Assembly: GCA_029063085.1 (NCBI GenBank)
Contig: JAIDOW010000023.1
Span: 1 to 41,387, forward strand
Origin: Lachnospiraceae bacterium
Lineage (GTDB): Bacteria; Bacillota; Clostridia; Lachnospirales; Lachnospiraceae
Direction of reading: 5' to 3'
DNA: 41,387 nucleotides
The notes beneath the pieces were generated by a model that worked only from the letters and a program-made list of their open reading frames with translations, was not told the DNA's origin and did not search any database. Position numbers and translations under genes: made by a program. Positions 36,065-41,387 of the stretch are shown here, one piece after another (positions within the stretch are counted from its first letter, which is position 1; each line of letters begins with the position of its first letter).

Positions 36065-36784
36065 TCATTCCGAAGTTTCTATAATCACAAACGGTATTCC
36101 CTCCTCATCTAAAAAAACCACCTGACAGATATCATCTTTTACATAGACCGAGGGATACATCTTATCTCCCAATGCCGCTGCCCTGCGATAGTCCGCCCTC
36201 ATTTTTTTGACGTTCTTTCCTTCCTGAATAAAATCCATGGCTTCTGCCACATACCTGCCATTATTTACATGATAATTAGAATCCAGAAAGGAATTTTTCA
36301 CAACAATCGGAGTTTGTTCGATATCCTTAAACCGATATGCTTCCTCCATTATCTTTATCTTTCTAGGGGCATATTCCATTTCCAGCTTAGGCTCCATATC
36401 ATAACCTGCTAAATCCTCATCTGACGGTCTTGCCGGATGCATCTTTTCTAAATCCATAAAAATCCAAATAGAATTTGCCTTTACGATCCGTCTGCCGTCA
36501 GCGTCTAATATATCAAAATTACGATAACCATACATCCCCTTAAAATCATAAGGCCATGTTCTTACTGTAATTTGTTCTTTAAATCCAGGGTATCGCTCTG
36601 CTTCAATCTGCCATCCGGACAAAAACCATGCGGTGCAGCTTCTTTTCACCTCTTCTAACCCTTTCCCGATCGCTTCTGAATGAAATAACGTGCAATCCTG
36701 AAAAAAATGTGCAATCCCTGCCATATCCATTTTCAAATCACTTGCCACCTGGGAATAGGTTATCTGCCTCTTCATTTCATACAT
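36065..36784 (-). CDS. Acyl-ACP thioesterase
   Basis: The 239 residues fold as two hotdog domains. The catalytic motif SNYHVNNGRYV is near residues 168-178, preceded by AWFLSGWQIEAERYPGF and RTWPYDFKGMYGYRNFDI. The enzyme hydrolyses acyl-ACP, releasing free fatty acids. It starts at ATG 36784 with AGAAGGGG upstream. It sits immediately upstream of cvfB and downstream of the tRNA-Gln region. Confidence 0.9.
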   Translation of the reverse strand: MYEMKRQITYSQVASDLKMDMAGIAHFFQDCTLFHSEAIGKGLEEVKRSCTAWFLSGWQIEAERYPGFKEQITVRTWPYDFKGMYGYRNFDILDADGRRIVKANSIWIFMDLEKMHPARPSDEDLAGYDMEPKLEMEYAPRKIKIMEEAYRFKDIEQTPIVVKNSFLDSNYHVNNGRYVAEAMDFIQEGKNVKKMRADYRRAAALGDKMYPSVYVKDDICQVVFLDEEGIPFVIIETSE

Positions 36785-36865
36785 ATTCTTTACCCCTTCT
36801 AAATTTGTAACAGCTTATAGTATAAAACAAAATTCAAAATAAATAAATATTTTTTTATTTTTCTC

Positions 36866-36893
36866 TTGATTTTTATTCTGAAATGTGTATAAT
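36866..36893 (+). promoter_or_regulatory. Sigma-A type promoter for tRNA-Gln
   Basis: TTGATT (36866-36871) and TATAAT (36888-36893) with a 16-base spacer, about 29 bases before the tRNA. Confidence 0.75.
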
Positions 36894-36921
36894 AGTGTCT
36901 TGTGAGTAACAAAAATCCTAA

Positions 36922-36993
36922 TGGGGTATCGCCAAATGGTAAGGCAACGGACTCTGACTCCGTCATTTCAAGGTTCGAATCCTTGTACCCCAG
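36922..36993 (+). tRNA. tRNA-Gln (anticodon CTG)
   Basis: The acceptor stem TGGGGTA (36922-36928) pairs with TACCCCA (36986-36992), discriminator G. The anticodon stem ACGGA/TCCGT carries the loop CTCTGAC, anticodon CTG. The T arm has AGGTTCGAATCCT. CCA is not encoded. It runs against the direction of the neighbouring genes, with its own promoter and terminator. Confidence 0.95.
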
Positions 36994-37000
36994 TTTGAAA

Positions 37001-37028
37001 AAGTAATCGGTTTTCCGATTACTTTTTT
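37001..37028. terminator. Bidirectional terminator of tRNA-Gln and the WYL gene
   Basis: The arms AAGTAATCGG and CCGATTACTT pair around a TTTT loop, followed by a T run on the plus strand. The same stem read from the minus strand lies at the end of the WYL gene, whose stop is inside it. Confidence 0.8.
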
Positions 37029-38029
37029 TGTGTTTTTTCAATCCTTTTCCCTGCCTCATCTTCTAACTGCTTTGACAGCCATGCAGGCTTTATCACTTCC
37101 ACATCCGGTCCGAATCCCCTGATCCACCGTATCACATCCGGTGCCAGTGCTACCTTCTGATAAAAATACAATCCTTCTTCTGCCTCTTTTATCTGTCTGG
37201 CTCTTCCCGCTTCATATTCTTTAATATATCGGATACTATCTCCAGTAAACAAAAGCTCCATTTCTTCAACACACTTTCCCCTAAGCTCCAAAAAAATATC
37301 CTGATCCTGTCCTTCTCTTGCTTCCACCTGTTCAAATCTGTCATCCAGCAGCCGGCTCTCTTTAATTCTGGAAAGTCTGAATCTTCTGACCTCTCTGCGC
37401 AGCTCACAGTATCCCTCCACACAGAGATAAGAGTCTATCAGCAGCAGCCGGTAAGGGCAGATAATTCTTTTGGTACATTCATCACTGGTAAAACTGTAAT
37501 ATTCTATTTCCAGCTTATTCCGGTTATCAATTGCATTTTGTATCATTTTTTCTGTTCCTGCATCTACATAATCATCGCTGCCATTTCTTTTATTTCCTTT
37601 CTTAAAATGACCACAAAGCTTTTCAAACTGACATCCGTTAAGGGAATCCGAATGTTCTACAATCTTCTCAATAAAAGAAACTGCATGCCGTCCAATATCC
37701 AAATGACTGTATTCCGTAAGCATTTCCCTTGCAAATGCAAGTGATGCAAGGTCTTCAATTGTCAGGTTTACATTTTTTAACGTATATTTATCCGCAAAAT
37801 AATAGGTCCTGCCACCTCGTTCCTCTTCACCAATCCCATAATTTAAAGAAAGTTCATCAATATCTCTTGTTATAGTACGCCTGCTTACTTCTATATCCCA
37901 TACCTTCAGACGCTCCCTGATTTCCTCTGCCTGATACCCTTTGGGATTTTCTGACAACAATGATAAAATATAAATCTGTCTCTGGGATACTGAAACGTCT
38001 TTTCCCCGATATCCTCTCTCATCCTGCAT
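37019..38029 (-). CDS. WYL-domain transcriptional regulator
   Basis: The 336 residues have an N-terminal winged helix-turn-helix (residues about 16-70: YILSLLSENPKGYQAEEI and SRRTITRDIDEL) and a WYL domain (about 155-240: KLEIEYYSFTSDECTKRI, CPYRLLLIDSYLCVEGYCE, RRFRLSRI). WYL proteins sense nucleic-acid or small-molecule ligands and regulate transcription. It begins 34 bases after the GH3 gene, with GAGGAAG before the ATG. Confidence 0.92.
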   Translation of the reverse strand: MQDERGYRGKDVSVSQRQIYILSLLSENPKGYQAEEIRERLKVWDIEVSRRTITRDIDELSLNYGIGEEERGGRTYYFADKYTLKNVNLTIEDLASLAFAREMLTEYSHLDIGRHAVSFIEKIVEHSDSLNGCQFEKLCGHFKKGNKRNGSDDYVDAGTEKMIQNAIDNRNKLEIEYYSFTSDECTKRIICPYRLLLIDSYLCVEGYCELRREVRRFRLSRIKESRLLDDRFEQVEAREGQDQDIFLELRGKCVEEMELLFTGDSIRYIKEYEAGRARQIKEAEEGLYFYQKVALAPDVIRWIRGFGPDVEVIKPAWLSKQLEDEAGKRIEKTQKK

Positions 38030-38063
38030 AAATCTTCCTCTTCTGTCTGTTATTTATTCTTTA

Positions 38064-39320
38064 TTACTGTTCTTCTGCAATCAGCTTTCTGTTCCATTTC
38101 ATGCGAAGGACCCTGGCTACAGATTCATCAATCTGCTGTTCGGCTAATTCTCCCTTTTCCACCGCCTCTACCGCACCCTTCATGGACTCCCCAAAATCTG
38201 CGGAAAATATCATGTCATTACCTGCTGCAAATGCTTTTGCAGTGGCCTCTTTTATTGACATGCGGTTAAGAATCGCTTTCATATTCAGATCATCTGCAAT
38301 CACAACTCCTGTAAAATCCAATTCATCCCTCAACAATTCATGTACTTTTCCTGATAACGAAGCCGGTTTTTTTTCATCTACAGCCTTCATCACAATATGG
38401 GAAACCATAACCATATCTACATTCCGTGCTATTCCTGCCTGAAACGGTAAAAAATCTTCCTTCCGATAGGCAGAAAGTTCTTTTGCATCCAGTGCAAATG
38501 TCAGGTGCGTATTTACATTATTGCCATACCCCGGAAAGTGTTTCAGGCAGCTGCCCATCTCCGCTTCCTGCATGACCGCAACCACTGTTTCCACATATTC
38601 AGATACCTGCGAGGCATTTCCAGCGGCAGATCTGTCGTACATATATGCCTTGGTATCCGTAACAATATCTGCTACCGGATCAAAATTCAGATTGATTCCC
38701 ATTTTCTTTAGAAGCTCTGCCTTAACTACAGTCTCCTCTTTTATGGCTGTAACTCCGCCTTCTTTATACAGACTTCTTACACTTTTAAACACCGGAAGGT
38801 TTTCTTCTTTAAGACCCGATACTCTGCTGACTACTCCCCCTTCTTCATCCACTCCTATAAACAGCGGAAGTGCTGTATAGGATTGCAATTTATCTACTCT
38901 TTCCTTTACTTCCTGTATTGTCCTTCCATTAAAATCTACTCCAAAAAGGATAATCCCACCGGGTTGGTATCGTTCCATAGTATTTTTTGTTATATCCTTT
39001 TCATTCGTGAGTATCATCAGCTGGGCAAGCTTTTGTTCCAGTGTCATTTTTCCGATACACTCCGCAATATAAGCTTCTCTTTTTTCTTCTGCCTGCTTTT
39101 GTTTTTCTTCCTCCTCTGCCTGTTTGGAAAGATTAATGCCGTTTGCCATCACCTTTTCCACTTTTGAATATCTTGTTTCTTTTTCGTGTACAGTATCTCC
39201 CCAGCCTGACAGTCCACCGGTCTGAAATTCAAAATTCTGAAATATCATCTTCTGTAAGGGTTTTCCCGCAGCAACAGCCACAGTTAAAATACACAATATG
39301 ATCACAAGCCTACGTTTCAT
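38064..39320 (-). CDS. Glycoside hydrolase family 3 protein, NagZ-like, variant dyad
   Basis: The 418 residues have an N-terminal signal/anchor (MKRRLVIILCILTVAVAAG), a charged linker, and a GH3 catalytic domain: FIGVDEEGGVVSRV, NLNFDPVADI, KHFPGYG (260-266), and the nucleophile Asp in VIADDLNMKAI. NagZ-type enzymes cleave beta-N-acetylglucosamine from peptidoglycan fragments. At the position where the family has the Asp of the Asp-His general acid/base dyad, this protein has Asn270 (in NTH), with the His at 272 kept. I chose the ATG at 39320; a TTG 11 codons earlier has a poor ribosome binding site. It follows the transglutaminase gene by about 50 bases. Confidence 0.88.
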   Translation of the reverse strand: MKRRLVIILCILTVAVAAGKPLQKMIFQNFEFQTGGLSGWGDTVHEKETRYSKVEKVMANGINLSKQAEEEEKQKQAEEKREAYIAECIGKMTLEQKLAQLMILTNEKDITKNTMERYQPGGIILFGVDFNGRTIQEVKERVDKLQSYTALPLFIGVDEEGGVVSRVSGLKEENLPVFKSVRSLYKEGGVTAIKEETVVKAELLKKMGINLNFDPVADIVTDTKAYMYDRSAAGNASQVSEYVETVVAVMQEAEMGSCLKHFPGYGNNVNTHLTFALDAKELSAYRKEDFLPFQAGIARNVDMVMVSHIVMKAVDEKKPASLSGKVHELLRDELDFTGVVIADDLNMKAILNRMSIKEATAKAFAAGNDMIFSADFGESMKGAVEAVEKGELAEQQIDESVARVLRMKWNRKLIAEEQ

Positions 39321-39368
39321 TCTTTTCCCAACCCTTTTTATATAATCTTTCAAGCTTCTTTCAGTACA

Positions 39369-41387
39369 CTATCGCTTACACAAAGCAAGTTTTTTTCTTA
39401 GACTAACTGCTTTCCATATAGCCTTCCTCATTCCATGCAGCAGACTGCGCAATGTTTTTATTTCCTCATTTGAAACGTTCTTTGTGCTAAAACTAATCTG
39501 TTCCAGCCATTGGCATACAGTTTCCTTTTCAATGGCGAAACTGTAACGGCTGATAATGAACTCCAATTGTTCCATATGACTTCTGCAAAGATTGAAATCA
39601 TTATCGCATACCCTTATCATATCACAGATATCGGCATAAGAAGCGATCACTGCTTCTGTCAGATTCTTCTGATTGCATCTCTTGTAACGCACCACTTTTC
39701 GTATTCCAATCTTCCCTATCATAAAAATCAGAATACATACTATCACAATAAGTATTACATAAATCAGCCATTTATATTGTGAAAGATTCAAATCACCCCA
39801 TCTTATTCCTCCATCCCCATTGCCTTCTGCATTGTTACTTAGGAATGCAGTAAATGCAGACCAGAAATCATCTTCATCTGTAGTCTCGTTGCTGCCAGGA
39901 GTAACCTCCACTACCTTCCAGCCAAATCCGTTTACATAGATTTCCACCCATGCATGTGCCATTGCATCCGTTACCTCTACATCCATCACCGGTGCCTCAC
40001 CTATACCGGAATATCCCCGATAATAGTCCGATGCTTCTTTTCCCTCATTCATCTCTGAGTCCAATACCGCTTCTAATGAAAATGCGTAACCTTCCACATA
40101 ACGCGCCGGTATTCCCATCTGTCGGAATATCAGTGTGGCCGCCGAAGCAAAATGTGCACAATATCCCTTCCGGTTACGAGTCAGAAAATAATTGATAAAG
40201 TCTTCATTTCTTGGAGTCGCACCCGGTTTTAAGGTATATGGTATGTTTTCCTGAAAATATTGTCTGACAGCATCTACAATCTCATTTTCTGTCATAGACG
40301 AAGCAAGCCCTATCTGTTTACACTCCTGTTCAATTACCGCACGGTTTTTTTCCGGTACATCCAAGAAATCCGGATTCACCCGGCTGCTGTCTATTTTTTC
40401 CGGAATATCCTCTCCTAAATAATCTTCCCAGACAATTTTTGGATAGTAGTAATAAACTGCCTCCTGCTGTGCACCGATTCCCTGAGTAGAAGAAAGAAGA
40501 TTATGATTATTATAAATAGAATAATCGTCGAATAATGTATAATACGGATAATACAGATATGCTGTATTTGCACCCACATTTTTTATATCCATCCTGCCAC
40601 GGGCACTGTATGTATTCTTTGCCTCGCTAAGGGCAATGCTCTGTTCCTTCATACTCTCCTCTTCAAAAATGGTATTATCATCCATCCCATTCTGTGATAC
40701 GGCATCAGGATCCCCATATAAACTCTCCCATTCATTATCTCCATATATCCCGCCTGTATATGCTTTCAGATATACCGCCTCATTACTGTAAGGCGTATAA
40801 GAAACTATCAAATCCGGAAGGTAATCCGGTCTCACATTGGATACTCCCCCCAGTTTTCCGCCACTCATGCCTCCAGTAGAAGCATACTGATTATATAATC
40901 CTGCAAATCCCAGCAAGATAAAATTACCGATTGAATCAGCAGTAGCATCTCTTAAGCGATCATTTTTAAATCGATGTTCAAACACATTTGGAGAAAAAAA
41001 GGATTCTACTAATATAACCATGCAAAAACCTAATAATGTGAGTGTTATAAGTATTTGCCTGAAAATTCCAGAATCCTGTGTATAAACAACCCGCCTTTCC
41101 TTGAATCCCTTTACTTTAAATGGTGTATCCCATGCAAACGCAAGATAGTGCCCATTTGCCTTGAAAATAACAACAGCCATGTATCCGATTCCCAAAGCGA
41201 TCATATAAAAAGAATCCGGTGTTAATTTCATATATAAAGGAATAAATAATAACGGAAAAGTGAGAAGCACTGTCCAAAACAGGCTCATCATAGAATATAT
41301 CCATATATTAAGAATAATAATGATTACCATACCAATAAAAATAGCTACAATGGCAACTGTCAGATAATCATTACTGATTTGTGATTC
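39369..41387 (-). CDS. Membrane transglutaminase-like protein (TgpA type), partial at 5' end
   Basis: The frame stays open through the right edge of the window, so the N-terminus is missing; the visible part has at least 672 codons. Several hydrophobic segments in the first 120 visible residues are followed by an extracytoplasmic region and a transglutaminase core: the Cys codon is at 40158-40160 (GYCAHFASA), the His in MAHAWVEIYVN near 39955, then WKVVEVTPG, where the common Asp is replaced by Glu. A last hydrophobic segment (LIYVILIVIVCILIFMI) and a charged C-terminal tail follow. The layout fits the TgpA/DUF3488 group of membrane transglutaminases, whose substrates are mostly unknown. Confidence 0.86.
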   Translation of the reverse strand, partial: ESQISNDYLTVAIVAIFIGMVIIIILNIWIYSMMSLFWTVLLTFPLLFIPLYMKLTPDSFYMIALGIGYMAVVIFKANGHYLAFAWDTPFKVKGFKERRVVYTQDSGIFRQILITLTLLGFCMVILVESFFSPNVFEHRFKNDRLRDATADSIGNFILLGFAGLYNQYASTGGMSGGKLGGVSNVRPDYLPDLIVSYTPYSNEAVYLKAYTGGIYGDNEWESLYGDPDAVSQNGMDDNTIFEEESMKEQSIALSEAKNTYSARGRMDIKNVGANTAYLYYPYYTLFDDYSIYNNHNLLSSTQGIGAQQEAVYYYYPKIVWEDYLGEDIPEKIDSSRVNPDFLDVPEKNRAVIEQECKQIGLASSMTENEIVDAVRQYFQENIPYTLKPGATPRNEDFINYFLTRNRKGYCAHFASAATLIFRQMGIPARYVEGYAFSLEAVLDSEMNEGKEASDYYRGYSGIGEAPVMDVEVTDAMAHAWVEIYVNGFGWKVVEVTPGSNETTDEDDFWSAFTAFLSNNAEGNGDGGIRWGDLNLSQYKWLIYVILIVIVCILIFMIGKIGIRKVVRYKRCNQKNLTEAVIASYADICDMIRVCDNDFNLCRSHMEQLEFIISRYSFAIEKETVCQWLEQISFSTKNVSNEEIKTLRSLLHGMRKAIWKAVSLRKKLALCKR

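Noticed and set aside
36799-37059. Minus-strand frame of 86 codons across the tRNA-Gln
   Set aside because: It runs through the tRNA and its terminator; the composition is that of the RNA gene, not of a protein.

Overview
The window looks like chromosomal DNA from a low-GC Gram-positive anaerobe of the Clostridia, most likely family Lachnospiraceae. The evidence is AT-rich intergenic DNA, strong AGGAGG-type ribosome binding sites, some TTG/GTG starts, the Firmicutes order hpf-secA-prfB, a CIRCE-controlled Hsp20, and secreted NlpC/P60, FN3-deacetylase and GH3 proteins. Nearly every gene is on the minus strand; the exceptions are hsp20 and one tRNA-Gln. No phage, insertion sequence or CRISPR array was seen.

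Layout, left to right (transcription mostly runs right to left). 1-400: two tRNA-Ser genes (GGA, TGA). 396-8364: a housekeeping block with ispD, tsaD, a membrane-anchored protein, rnz, a zinc-finger-like small protein, rimI, tsaB, tsaE, a YcxB-like membrane protein and tex. It holds the t6A tRNA-modification genes tsaD, tsaB and tsaE. 8488-10723: a dCMP-deaminase-like protein, DUF4190 and DUF1294 membrane proteins, and an anchored extracytoplasmic protein. 10847-16232: lysC, a phosphoglycerate-mutase-like protein, hom, an orphan cheW and prfB; prfB needs a programmed +1 frameshift. 16364-19577: secA and hpf. 19578-20336: a long AT-rich gap with clustered DnaA-box-like sequences.

20337-26537: an envelope and stress region. 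It has an ECF sigma factor, a probable anti-sigma factor and a transglutaminase lipoprotein in one operon, then a second lipoprotein (a likely paralogue of the protein at 9914-10723), an SH3/NlpC-P60 hydrolase and a YjfB-like small protein. 26667-29878: an alpha/beta hydrolase with its TetR-type regulator, and a secreted FN3/polysaccharide deacetylase. 30112-30690: Hsp20 with CIRCE (+ strand). 30815-34680: an ABC exporter whose permease is fused to a CPBP intramembrane protease, next to a second stand-alone CPBP protease. 34716-38029: RidA, CvfB, acyl-ACP thioesterase, tRNA-Gln(CTG) on the + strand and a WYL regulator. 38064-41387: a GH3 hydrolase with an altered catalytic-dyad position and a membrane transglutaminase cut by the right edge.

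Much of the window is core metabolism and translation. The parts most worth following up are the DnaA-box cluster away from dnaA, the hom/PGM-like/lysC arrangement, the sigma/anti-sigma/transglutaminase operon, the CPBP-fused exporter, the anchored-protein paralogue pair and the GH3 Asp-to-Asn change.
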